Shown here piece after piece: positions 8,540 to 19,235 of a stretch of 64,000 nucleotides of DNA. The stretch is from NCBI GenBank assembly GCA_002862305.1, contig PKCS01000039.1, positions 62,001 to 126,000 on the forward strand, given 5' to 3'. Position 1 is the stretch's first letter. The number at the start of each line of letters is the position of its first letter. The stretch comes from Phycisphaerae bacterium. GTDB lineage: Bacteria; Planctomycetota; Phycisphaerae; Phycisphaerales; SM1A02. The translations under genes and the position numbers were made by a program. The notes beneath the pieces are model-generated. The model saw only the letters and a program-made list of their open reading frames with translations. It was not told the DNA's origin and did not search any database.

Positions 8540-10735
8540 TCAGTCGAATCGGTCCAGGTTCATGACCTTGTCCCAGGCCTCGATGAAGTCCTCGACGAAC
8601 GCCGGCTCCCCGTCGTCGGAGGCGTAGACCTCCGAGATCGCGCGCAGCTGCGAGTTCGAACCGAAGATCATGTCCACCGCGCTGCCCATCCACCGGACCC
8701 CGGATCCCCCGCGCTCCCGGCCCTGGTAGAGGTGCTCGCACTTCGGGGAGACCGACCAGTCGATCTCCAGGTCGAGGAGGTTCCGGAAGAAGTCGTTGCT
8801 GAGCACCCCGGGACGGTCGGTGAAGACCCCCATCGGGGACCCGTCGGTGTTCGCGCCGAGGGCACGCATCCCGCCGAGCAGGACCGTCATCTCCGGGGCG
8901 GTGAGGGTCAGCATCTGGGCGCGGTCCACCAGCAGTTCCTCCTGGGTCCGGGTCTCCCGGACGTCGAAGTGGTTGCGGAACCCGTCCGACACCGGTTCGA
9001 GGACCCGGAAGGAGTCCTCGTCGGTCTGCTCGGGCGTGGCGTCCCCCCGGCCCGGCCGGAAGGGAACGGTGACGTCGTATCCGGCCTCCCGGGCCGCATG
9101 CTCCACCGCTGCACAGCCGCCCAGCACGATGAGGTCCGCGAGGGAGATCCGCACGTCGCCGGACTGGGCGTCGTTGAACGCCTGCTGGATGCGCTCGAGC
9201 TCCTCGAGGGTCCCGGCGAGCCTTTCGGGTCCGTTGGCCGCCCAGTCCTTCTGGGGTGCCAGCCGGATCCTCGCGCCGTTGGCGCCCCCGCGCTTGTCGG
9301 TGTTCCGGAAGCTCGATGCGGACGCCCACGCGGTGTTCACGAGGGTGGAGACGGAGAGGCCCGAGTCCAGGAGGGTCCGCTTCAGCTCATCGATCTCCGC
9401 GTCGCCCACCAGCGGGTGGGTCGGTTCCGGAACCGGATCCTGCCAGATCAGCTCCTCCGCCGGCACGTCCTTGCCCAGGTACCTCGCACGCGGTCCCATG
9501 TCGCGATGGGTGAGCTTGAACCACGCCCTGGCGAAGGCGTCCGCCAGCGCATCGAGGTCCTCGTGGAACCGACGGGAGATCGGCTCGTAGATCGGGTCCA
9601 TCCTCAGGGCGAGGTCGGTGGTCAGCATGGTGGGAGGGTGCCGGCGTTCCGGATCGTGGGCGTCCGGCACCAGGTCCTTGGCGGCCGGGTCGCTGGGCAC
9701 CCACTGCTTCGCGCCCGCGGGGCTGTGGGTGAGCGTCCACTCGTAGCCGAAGAGGGTGTCGAAGTAGCTGTTGTCCCAGGTGATCGGGGTGGGGGTCCAG
9801 ATCCCCTCCAGGCCGCTGGAGATGGTGTCCCCGCCGCTGCCCGTCCCGTAGCTGTTCCGCCAGCCGAGGCCCTGTTCCTGGATCGAGGCGCCCTCGGGCT
9901 CCCGGGAGAGGTAGGCGTCGGGATCCGCGGCGCCGTGGGTCTTCCCGAAGGTGTGCCCGCCGGCGATCAGCGCGACGGTCTCCTCGTCGTTCATCGCCAT
10001 GCGCCCGAAGGTCTCGCGGATGTCGTGCGCGGCCGCGATCGGGTCGCCGTTGCCGTTGGGACCCTCGGGGTTGACGTAGATCAGTCCCATCTGCACCGCA
10101 CCCAGGGGCTTGGCGAGGTCGCGGTCCCCGCTGTAGCGCTGGTCCCCCAGCCACTCGGTCTCCGTGCCCCAGTTGACGTCCTCCTCGGGTTCCCAGGTGT
10201 CCACCCGACCACCCCCGAAGCCGAAGGTCTTCAGTCCCATCGACTCCAGCGCGCAGTTGCCGGTGAGGACCATCAGGTCCGCCCAGGAGAGGTTGCGACC
10301 GTACTTCCGCTTGACCGGCCAGAGCAGGCGCCTTGCCTTGTCGAGGTTGACGTTGTCCGGCCAGCTGTTGAGCGGCGCGAACCGGAGGGTGCCCGCGCCC
10401 GCGCCCCCGCGCCCGTCGTGGATCCGGTAGGTCCCCGCGCTGTGCCACGCCATGCGGATGAAGAACGGGCCGTAGTGACCGAAGTCCGCCGGCCACCAGT
10501 CCATCGAGGTGACCATCACCTTCATGATGTCCTCGCGGACCGCGTCGACGTCGAGGGCCTCGAACGCCGCGGCGTAGTCGAACGACTCGCCCAGGGGGTT
10601 GCCCGCGGGTGGGTCCTGGTGGAGGATCGAGAGGTTCAGCTGGTTGGGCCACCAGTCCCGGTTCGAACGCGCGCCCATCGTCGCATTCGCGTGGTTCGCG
10701 TTGAGGATCGGGCACTTGCTTTCGGCCTGGATCAT
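8540..10735 (-). CDS. katG: Catalase-peroxidase
   Basis: 731 residues, the full length of bifunctional KatG, which removes hydrogen peroxide using haem b. The N-terminal half holds the distal triad in RMAWHSAG (R94, W97, H98) and the proximal haem ligand in [10 protein letters not shown] (H261). Y220 (LIYVNPEG) and M246 (GRMAMND) fit the Met-Tyr-Trp adduct with W97 that gives catalase activity. The C-terminal half is the usual haem-free duplicate. A GAGGTG-containing Shine-Dalgarno region lies just before the ATG. The gene is divergent from the Gfo/Idh/MocA gene. I see no clear OxyR, PerR or Fur site in the 172-bp gap. Confidence 0.97.
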   Translation of the reverse strand: MIQAESKCPILNANHANATMGARSNRDWWPNQLNLSILHQDPPAGNPLGESFDYAAAFEALDVDAVREDIMKVMVTSMDWWPADFGHYGPFFIRMAWHSAGTYRIHDGRGGAGAGTLRFAPLNSWPDNVNLDKARRLLWPVKRKYGRNLSWADLMVLTGNCALESMGLKTFGFGGGRVDTWEPEEDVNWGTETEWLGDQRYSGDRDLAKPLGAVQMGLIYVNPEGPNGNGDPIAAAHDIRETFGRMAMNDEETVALIAGGHTFGKTHGAADPDAYLSREPEGASIQEQGLGWRNSYGTGSGGDTISSGLEGIWTPTPITWDNSYFDTLFGYEWTLTHSPAGAKQWVPSDPAAKDLVPDAHDPERRHPPTMLTTDLALRMDPIYEPISRRFHEDLDALADAFARAWFKLTHRDMGPRARYLGKDVPAEELIWQDPVPEPTHPLVGDAEIDELKRTLLDSGLSVSTLVNTAWASASSFRNTDKRGGANGARIRLAPQKDWAANGPERLAGTLEELERIQQAFNDAQSGDVRISLADLIVLGGCAAVEHAAREAGYDVTVPFRPGRGDATPEQTDEDSFRVLEPVSDGFRNHFDVRETRTQEELLVDRAQMLTLTAPEMTVLLGGMRALGANTDGSPMGVFTDRPGVLSNDFFRNLLDLEIDWSVSPKCEHLYQGRERGGSGVRWMGSAVDMIFGSNSQLRAISEVYASDDGEPAFVEDFIEAWDKVMNLDRFD

Positions 10736-10907
10736 GTGGCACCTCTTTCCTGGGGGGTCTCGAAGTGACCTGCCGCCCTCGTCGGCGGGTCGGTCGTTCC
10801 TGATGGTATGCCAAGCCGTGCCCCGATGCGGGTTTTCCACGCCGTTCTCCGGAGAGGAATCCGGATCGATGGGCCGCCACCTATACTGCCGTGGAAGCGA
10901 GGTCGAC

Positions 10908-11942
10908 GTGTCGAACGCCACCAGATGGGCCATTGCCGGAACCGGTCGGATCTCCGGCCTGTTCGCGGACTGCATCACCCGCACCGGGTCGGGACTCGCG
11001 GCCCACGTGCTCAGCCGCACCCCGGAGGATGCCGAGGCCTTCGCCGGTCCCCGGGGCGCCACGCCCTGGTCCGACCAGCGAAGCATGCTCTCGGGCGCGG
11101 AGATCGACGCGCTCTACATCGGCACGCCGCATTCGGAGCACGCGGAACTGGCCATCCAGGCCCTCTCGGTCGGGGTGCCGGTGCTCTGCGAGAAGCCCCT
11201 GAGCTGTTCGGGTGCCGGGACCCTGGCGGTGGTGATGGCCGCCCACCAGAACGGCACCGCCCTGGTCGAGGGGTGGATGTACCGGTTCCACCCCCAGGTC
11301 GAGCGTCTGCTCGAACGGCTCCGTTCCGGGGCCATCGGGGAGCTTCGCTCGATCCGTTCGAGCTTCGGGTTCCGTGCCGACGTCGCCGCCGACCACCGGC
11401 TGCGCAACCCGAAGCTCGGGGGGGGTGCGATCCTCGACATCGGTGGATACCCGATGAGCGCCTCGATGCTGGTGGCGGGCTGTGCCGACGACCGTGACTT
11501 CGCCCGCCCGAAGTCAATGGAGGCGGTGGGGATCTTCGACCCCGTGACCGACGTCGATGCGGACGCCGCGGCCACCGTCACCTTCGACAACGGCATCGAG
11601 GCGGAGATCCGGTGTTCGATCATCGAGGACCTCGGCACCGAGCTGCGCTGCGAGGGGACCGAGGGCGTGCTGACCCTGGCCCACCCCTTCACCCACGGCG
11701 GACGCCCCGACGACCCGGTCGCCACCATCGAGCACGCCGGTCCCGACGGGACCACCACGGAGACCGTCCCCGCCGAGCTGGACTGCTTCAGCCTCGAGGC
11801 TCGTGCGATGAGCGCCCTGATCGAGTCCGGTGCGCTCCAGCCGCACCCGCCGTGCGTGGCCCACGAGGAGTCGGTGACGATCGCCGGGGCCCTCGAGTCG
11901 TGGCGCGGTGCGCTTGAACAGGCCCGCAAGGACCGGACATGA
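10908..11942 (+). CDS. Gfo/Idh/MocA-family NAD(P)-dependent oxidoreductase
   Basis: 344 residues. The Rossmann fold starts with GTGRIS (11-16). The conserved EKPLS (95-99) carries the family Lys, and GWMYRFHPQ and [13 protein letters not shown] fit the substrate domain and its catalytic region. The protein resembles dihydrodiol/trans-1,2-dihydrobenzene dehydrogenase-like or sugar dehydrogenase members; the substrate is unknown. I chose the GTG at 10908 because GAGG sits 5 nt upstream. The upstream ATG at 10869 lacks a site. TATACT at 10882-10887 could be a -10 element. Confidence 0.85.
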   Translation: MSNATRWAIAGTGRISGLFADCITRTGSGLAAHVLSRTPEDAEAFAGPRGATPWSDQRSMLSGAEIDALYIGTPHSEHAELAIQALSVGVPVLCEKPLSCSGAGTLAVVMAAHQNGTALVEGWMYRFHPQVERLLERLRSGAIGELRSIRSSFGFRADVAADHRLRNPKLGGGAILDIGGYPMSASMLVAGCADDRDFARPKSMEAVGIFDPVTDVDADAAATVTFDNGIEAEIRCSIIEDLGTELRCEGTEGVLTLAHPFTHGGRPDDPVATIEHAGPDGTTTETVPAELDCFSLEARAMSALIESGALQPHPPCVAHEESVTIAGALESWRGALEQARKDRT

Positions 11943-11999
11943 TCGACCGGGGCAGCCGCCGGAACGACCGGGCCCGCGCCGGCTGGCGGCCTGGCGTCC

Positions 12000-12989
12000 T
12001 CAGTACCCCTGCATCCACTCGCGCCGTCGAGTCCACACCTCGGACCAGGTCCGGGCCCGCTCGCGCAGTCCCGCGCTTCCGGCCAGGGTGGCCGCGACCC
12101 GGTAGCCCACGGTCCGGGTCAGGGCGTTGAGGTACAGCAGGACCCGCCCCGCCCACGCGGCGGGTCGCGACCAGTGGTGGTTCATGATGGTGACCTGCCC
12201 CCGGTTGATCCGTTCGAGTCGTCCGGCCGGACGGGTCTCCGAGGCCCCGATGTAGTGCACGATCGTGGCCTCCGGGGTGATGATCGGCCGCGCCCCGAGG
12301 GTCCGGGCCCGGATCTGGAGCTCGCACTCCTCCCCGTACATGAAGAACTCCGGCGCGAACCCCTCGAGTCGGTCCCACAGGTCCCGGTCGACCAGCATCA
12401 GGCAGCCCGTCACCCAGCCCACCTCGCGTTCGGAGTCGCGCTTCCAGCCACCGATCGAGTCCACGTTGAAGAACTCGCTGGCGGGGAAGAGCCGCGACAG
12501 CCCGGTCAGCCGGAACCCCAGTCCCCGCAGGGTGAACGGCCCGTGGCAGGAACCCGGGTCCAGGGCGCCTTCGGCATCCAGGGTCCGCCCGCCCCAGACC
12601 AGGTGGTCCCTGGTCCGGTCCGCGAAGTCCACCAGGCGGCGGAGCGCGGAGTCGAGGACCACGGTGTCGGGGTTCAGCAGCAGCAGGTACTCCCCGCGGG
12701 CCTCGGCGGCCAGCCGGTTGTTGGCCCTCGCGAACCCGAGGTTCTCCGGACTCCGCTCCAGGTGGAACCGCGGGTCCGCCCCGAATGCCTCGCGGATCGC
12801 CTCGAAGGACCCGTCCTCGGAGGCGTTGTCCAGCAGCCGCAGCTCGAAGTCGAGTCCCGCGCTCTGTTCCACCACGGATCGAAGGCAGGCCAGGGTCAGT
12901 TCCCGGGTCTGGTAGCTCACCACCAGGATGGAGACCCTGACCGGCGGTCCGCCCTCGAGTGCATCCGTGGTCGGTTCGGGGTCGCTCAT
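12000..12989 (-). CDS. Family 2 glycosyltransferase
   Basis: 329 residues with a GT-A fold: SILVVSYQTRE (20-30), DNASEDGS (54-61), the Asp-x-Asp-like NPDT (106-109) and FMYGEECEL, typical of rhamnosyl-type transferases. It transfers a sugar from a nucleotide donor to a growing surface glycan. The ATG at 12987-12989 is one base after the stop of the upstream permease, so the two are translationally coupled even though their functions look unrelated. A short C-terminal tail of about 60 residues may bind the membrane. Confidence 0.88.
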   Translation of the reverse strand: MSDPEPTTDALEGGPPVRVSILVVSYQTRELTLACLRSVVEQSAGLDFELRLLDNASEDGSFEAIREAFGADPRFHLERSPENLGFARANNRLAAEARGEYLLLLNPDTVVLDSALRRLVDFADRTRDHLVWGGRTLDAEGALDPGSCHGPFTLRGLGFRLTGLSRLFPASEFFNVDSIGGWKRDSEREVGWVTGCLMLVDRDLWDRLEGFAPEFFMYGEECELQIRARTLGARPIITPEATIVHYIGASETRPAGRLERINRGQVTIMNHHWSRPAAWAGRVLLYLNALTRTVGYRVAATLAGSAGLRERARTWSEVWTRRREWMQGY

Positions 12990-12990
12990 C

Positions 12991-14613
12991 TCAGTTCGCG
13001 GCCCCCGCATGCCCGGACGACTCCTGGGAGAGCTCCTCGAGCATCCCCGTGATCAGCGCCTCGGACTCCGCCCGCGGGAAGGCGCACCACGACGCCAGGG
13101 GGACCATGGCCGCGCACCACAGCCCGACGAGGATCTCCCCCAGGGGTGCGGGCAGCACCCCGGCCCCGCCCGGGTAGTCGCTGGCCCAGCTCATGAGGAA
13201 GAGGCCGCCCATCCAGGGAACCAGCCAGAGCGCCCCCTTCACGTAGAGGGAACGCCGCAGGGTGCCCATCGTCGGCAGGGTGAGTCCCAGCACCACCAGG
13301 CCCACCGCCAGCATGCCGAGCACCGTCAGGTTCACCGTCCATCCCGTCCAGTACGCGATGAGGCTCGAGAACACGAAGGCGGTGAAGCCGCTGAGCCGGG
13401 GGAACGGGACCCTGAACGGTCGCTCCAGTTCGGGGTGCGTCCTTCGCAACGCCAGGAACGCCATCGCGGTGACCGCGGAGGTGAGCATCACCACCGAGGA
13501 GACGATCCCCACCAGCTGGTTCCAGCCCGGAAGGGGGGCCAGCAGCAGCATCCCGACCACCAGGTTGACCAGCAGGGCCCGGGCGGGGATCCCGTTGCGG
13601 GTCAGCCGCCGGAAGAAGCCGGGGATGTTGCGGTTGTTGCCCATCGCGAGGACCAGTCGTCCCGCGCTGCTGGTGAAGATCAGCGCGCTCCCGAACGGGG
13701 AGACGGTGGCGTCGATGTACAGGATGGTCGCGAGCCAGCCCAGGCCCAGGACCAGCGCGAAGGCCGCGAACGGACCGGACGCCCCCTCGAGCACCACCCC
13801 GCGCCAGCCGTCCGCGAGCTCGCTCGCGGGGATCACCCCGATGAAGGCCACCTGGACGAGGACGAAGATCGTCGTGCAGGCGAACAACGAGCCGAAGATC
13901 GCGATCGGCACGTCGCGCTGGGGTCGTCGGGCCTCCCCTGCGAGTTCGACGATCGTCCGGTAGCCGAGCAGCGAGAACACGACCCCGCCCGCCGCCAGCG
14001 CCTCGAAGATCCCGGAGAGCCCTTCCGGGGCCAGCCCGAACTTCGTGAAGTTCTCCGGCTGGAACCCGACCCCCAGGAGCACCACCCCGGTCATGGTCGG
14101 CACCAGGACCTTCCACGAGGTGATGAGGTTGTTCGAGTGGGCCACCCAGTTCACCCCCAGCAGGTTGATCACCAGCATGACCAGCAGCAGTCCCGCCGCG
14201 ACCACGGATCCGGGCAGGGACAGCGAACGGTTCCCCCCCTCGGTCTGGATCAGCCACGGCAGTTCGTTGCCGAGGTACTCGAGGATCGCGATCGTCTCGA
14301 CCGTGGGCACCACCACGTAGGCCAGCCAGCAGAGCCAGCTGGCCACGAAGCTGGTCAGCCCCCCGTAGGTCACGTGCGGGTACCTGGCGAACCCGCCGGG
14401 GAGGGGCAGGGCCGCCCCGAGCTCGGAGAACACCAGGGCGATCACCCCGAGCATGCCCGCGGCGAGGAACCAGCTCACCACCGCGGAGGGGCCGGCGGAC
14501 TGGGCGGCGTAGAGCGCGGCGAAGAGCCATCCGCTCCCGATGATCGACCCGACCCCGACGAAGAGCAGGCCGATCGGGCCGATCCTGCGCTTGACGGTTT
14601 GGACCTGGCTCAT
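12991..14613 (-). CDS. APC-superfamily amino acid permease
   Basis: 540 residues with about 12 to 14 membrane helices. The first helix carries [12 protein letters not shown], the APC backbone substrate-binding motif with the unwound [24 protein letters not shown] matches the conserved loop after helix 6 (ELAGE..NP type). The protein imports or exchanges amino acids or polyamines across the inner membrane; the exact substrate cannot be set. An AGGGGCA lies ahead of the ATG. Its stop nearly overlaps the start of the glycosyltransferase. Confidence 0.88.
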   Translation of the reverse strand: MSQVQTVKRRIGPIGLLFVGVGSIIGSGWLFAALYAAQSAGPSAVVSWFLAAGMLGVIALVFSELGAALPLPGGFARYPHVTYGGLTSFVASWLCWLAYVVVPTVETIAILEYLGNELPWLIQTEGGNRSLSLPGSVVAAGLLLVMLVINLLGVNWVAHSNNLITSWKVLVPTMTGVVLLGVGFQPENFTKFGLAPEGLSGIFEALAAGGVVFSLLGYRTIVELAGEARRPQRDVPIAIFGSLFACTTIFVLVQVAFIGVIPASELADGWRGVVLEGASGPFAAFALVLGLGWLATILYIDATVSPFGSALIFTSSAGRLVLAMGNNRNIPGFFRRLTRNGIPARALLVNLVVGMLLLAPLPGWNQLVGIVSSVVMLTSAVTAMAFLALRRTHPELERPFRVPFPRLSGFTAFVFSSLIAYWTGWTVNLTVLGMLAVGLVVLGLTLPTMGTLRRSLYVKGALWLVPWMGGLFLMSWASDYPGGAGVLPAPLGEILVGLWCAAMVPLASWCAFPRAESEALITGMLEELSQESSGHAGAAN

Positions 14614-14764
14614 GCGGTGCCCCTGGGGTGCCTCGATGGTCTGGATGATATCGGGTCCCCGCGGGCCCCGTCACGGGCCCGCCTACGGGCACGATGCCAC
14701 CTACACCATGGCCCGTTGGTGGGGCGGGTCGATCCAGGCCGTGGGTGCGTTCGCGGTCCGGTGT

Positions 14765-17020
<2,256 letters not shown>

Positions 17021-17105
17021 CGCTTCTCTGGCTCCTGGGTGAGTGCCGCACCAGTGCGGGGCTCCACAGTGTACGTGACCCTGCTAGCATCCGACAACGA
17101 TCGCC

Positions 17106-17978
17106 ATGCTCCCGTACCCCGCCACATCCGCCTGCGGCAGGCTCGCCCTGCTGGTCCTCGCCGGAGGACTGCTGGGAGCGGTCCAGGACCCCTCGACCTC
17201 GGACGCCCCCGGCGCGCGACCCGATCCCCCCGCGGATGCGGCATCGCCCGCGGGCCCCGGAACGGAGGAAGCCGAGGGGTGGCGCCCGCTCTTCAACGGG
17301 CGGGACCTCGAGGGCTGGACCCCCAAGATCACCGGGCACCCGCTCGGCGCCGATCCACTGGGCACGGTCCGGGTCGAGGACGGGATGATCCGCTTCGACT
17401 ACTCGGGCTACGGCGACGCCTTCGACGGTCGGTTCTGCCACCTGTTCCACGAACAGCCCCGGGATCGGTACCGGCTCCGGGTCGTCTACCGGTTCCACGG
17501 CGAACAGTGCCCGGGCGGGCCGGGCTGGGCGTGGCGCAACAGCGGGGTGATGCTCCACTGCCAGGACCCGCGGACCATGGGGGTGGACCAGGCCTTCCCG
17601 GTCTCGATCGAGGGACAGTTCCTCGGGGGGGACGGTTCCGCCCCGCGACCCACCGGCAACCTCTGCACCCCGGGGACCAACGTGGTGATCGACGACGAGC
17701 TCGACCGACGCCACTGCATCGAGTCGAGTTCACCCACCTGCCACGGCGACGACTGGGTCACCGCCGAGTTCGAGGTGGACGGGAGCGGCGTCATCCGGCA
17801 CTACGTGAACGGGACCAAGGTCCTCGAGTACCGCGCACCCCAGCTGGACCCCCGCGATCCCACCGCGGCGCCGCTGGTCAGGGACGACGTGCTGCTCATC
17901 GAGCGGGGCTGGATCGCCCTGCAGGGCGAGAGCCATCCCATCGACGTCCGGGACGTCTCGATCAGGGACCTCGAGTGA
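17106..17978 (+). CDS. Secreted DUF1080 (3-keto-disaccharide hydrolase-like) protein
   Basis: 290 residues: an N-terminal signal peptide (LALLVLAGGLLGAV), a Pro/Ala/Asp linker, then the DUF1080 LamG-like beta-sandwich starting WRPLFNGRDLEGW (about 59-71) and including RNSGVMLH and VSIEGQFLGG. Family members from planctomycetes and Bacteroidetes cleave 3-keto-disaccharides or act as carbohydrate-binding modules; the exact role here is inferred. The stop TGA overlaps the GTG start of the next gene, pointing to coupled translation. Confidence 0.85.
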   Translation: MLPYPATSACGRLALLVLAGGLLGAVQDPSTSDAPGARPDPPADAASPAGPGTEEAEGWRPLFNGRDLEGWTPKITGHPLGADPLGTVRVEDGMIRFDYSGYGDAFDGRFCHLFHEQPRDRYRLRVVYRFHGEQCPGGPGWAWRNSGVMLHCQDPRTMGVDQAFPVSIEGQFLGGDGSAPRPTGNLCTPGTNVVIDDELDRRHCIESSSPTCHGDDWVTAEFEVDGSGVIRHYVNGTKVLEYRAPQLDPRDPTAAPLVRDDVLLIERGWIALQGESHPIDVRDVSIRDLE

Positions 17979-18508
17979 CCGGGACCGCGGGATCCCGGGG
18001 CGGCCTGCGGCCCTGCCCCGACTGCGGGCACCCGGTCCTGCGCCCCGGGCAGGACCAGTGCAGTGAATGCGGGCTGCGCTGGGACGGCTGGATCGACCGG
18101 CACGCCTCGAGCCTCCTGATCACCCGGTCCACCTGGCTGATCATCCTGGTGGTGCTTCCCCTGGTGTTCTCGGTGCTGCCGCTGCTCACCGCCCGCGGCG
18201 CGGTGGTGGGGGCGAGGACCTTCGAGGCCTCGTACCTGCTGACGATCCCCGGGTTCGCGGGCATCCTGTTCCTCTCCGGCTACTACGCCCGCGCCATCGG
18301 CTGGCGACTCGCGCGACGTCGCGGCGTGCGGCGCCCGGATCCGGCCGGCGACCGGCGGCCCTCGCCCGGGTGGTGGCTGCTGGGGTTCCTGCTGCTGGCC
18401 CTCCTGCAGTCGGTGCTCTTCCTGGTGGTGCTCAGGCTGGGATTCGTGGTGTTCGTGGATCCCCTGCGACCGGCGATGCCCAACGCCCCGGGGGGCCTCT
18501 TCGGCTAG
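17975..18508 (+). CDS. Zinc-ribbon membrane protein
   Basis: 177 residues starting at a GTG that overlaps the TGA of the DUF1080 gene (GTGA). The N-terminus carries a four-Cys zinc ribbon (CPDCG at about 14-18, CSECG at about 30-34). Three membrane helices follow: WLIILVVLPLVFSVLPLL, FAGILFLSGYYARAIGW and WWLLGFLLLALLQSVLFLVVL. This layout is common in Phycisphaerae but has no known function. Its stop TAG is shared with the stop of the converging acetyltransferase. Confidence 0.75.
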   Translation: MTGTAGSRGGLRPCPDCGHPVLRPGQDQCSECGLRWDGWIDRHASSLLITRSTWLIILVVLPLVFSVLPLLTARGAVVGARTFEASYLLTIPGFAGILFLSGYYARAIGWRLARRRGVRRPDPAGDRRPSPGWWLLGFLLLALLQSVLFLVVLRLGFVVFVDPLRPAMPNAPGGLFG

Positions 18509-19017
18509 TCGAGGAGCTTCCGCCAGAACCAGGTGCCCCCACCGTCCGATCCCCGGACCCCGTCCTCGAAGCCGAGTTCCTCGTAGAGGCGTCGGGCACC
18601 GGTGTTCTCCCGGTCGACCTCGAGCGTGAGCTTCGCGCAGTCCCCCTCGCGGGCGATCCGTTCAAGGGCGTGCAGCATCGCATGGCCCACGCCCCGACCC
18701 CGCCACGGTTCCCTCACGTAGATGTCGTGGATGTTGAGGGACCGCCTCCCGTGGAAGCTGGTGATCGCGTACTGGCAGAGCGCGAACCCGAAGGCCTCGC
18801 CGGACCCGTCCAACGGCATCATGGCCAGCACCGTGGGGTGGGACTGCAGCAGGGCATGCAGGCGTTCCTGGTGGTCGTGGGGGACCTCGACGTCGCTCGC
18901 CACCGCCCACTCCGCGACCAGGCGGACCAGCTCCGCCCGACGGACGGGATCGTCCATGCTGCAGACCTCGATGGTGTACGGTTCCTCGGTCACCTTGGAA
19001 CGGACTCCTGTTCGCAT
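18505..19017 (-). CDS. GNAT-family N-acetyltransferase
   Basis: 170 residues with the acetyl-CoA-binding signature VREPWRGRGVGHAML (Q/R-x-x-G-x-G/A), preceded by the SLNIHDIYV strand and followed by ENTGARRLYEELGF, the usual GNAT C-terminal half. The acceptor is unknown. The last codon CTA on the plus strand reads TAG on this strand, so CTAG at 18505-18508 supplies both converging stops. Confidence 0.85.
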   Translation of the reverse strand: MRTGVRSKVTEEPYTIEVCSMDDPVRRAELVRLVAEWAVASDVEVPHDHQERLHALLQSHPTVLAMMPLDGSGEAFGFALCQYAITSFHGRRSLNIHDIYVREPWRGRGVGHAMLHALERIAREGDCAKLTLEVDRENTGARRLYEELGFEDGVRGSDGGGTWFWRKLLD

Positions 19018-19235
19018 GGTCGATCGCGCGCCGGCGCATCGTTCGCCATGACCGGACCAAGACTAGATCCCACCTCCGGCCGCCGCAAGGGGTCGATCCC
19101 CCTCGGCACCGGTGGTGGACCGCGTGCATAACCGGTCAATCCATCGCTTTTGCCGAACGGCTGCTTGAGGGGCGTCGTGGTGCAGGGGATGATGGAGCTC
19201 CCTCGATCCCGCGGTCACCAGCGCGAAAGGCACCC

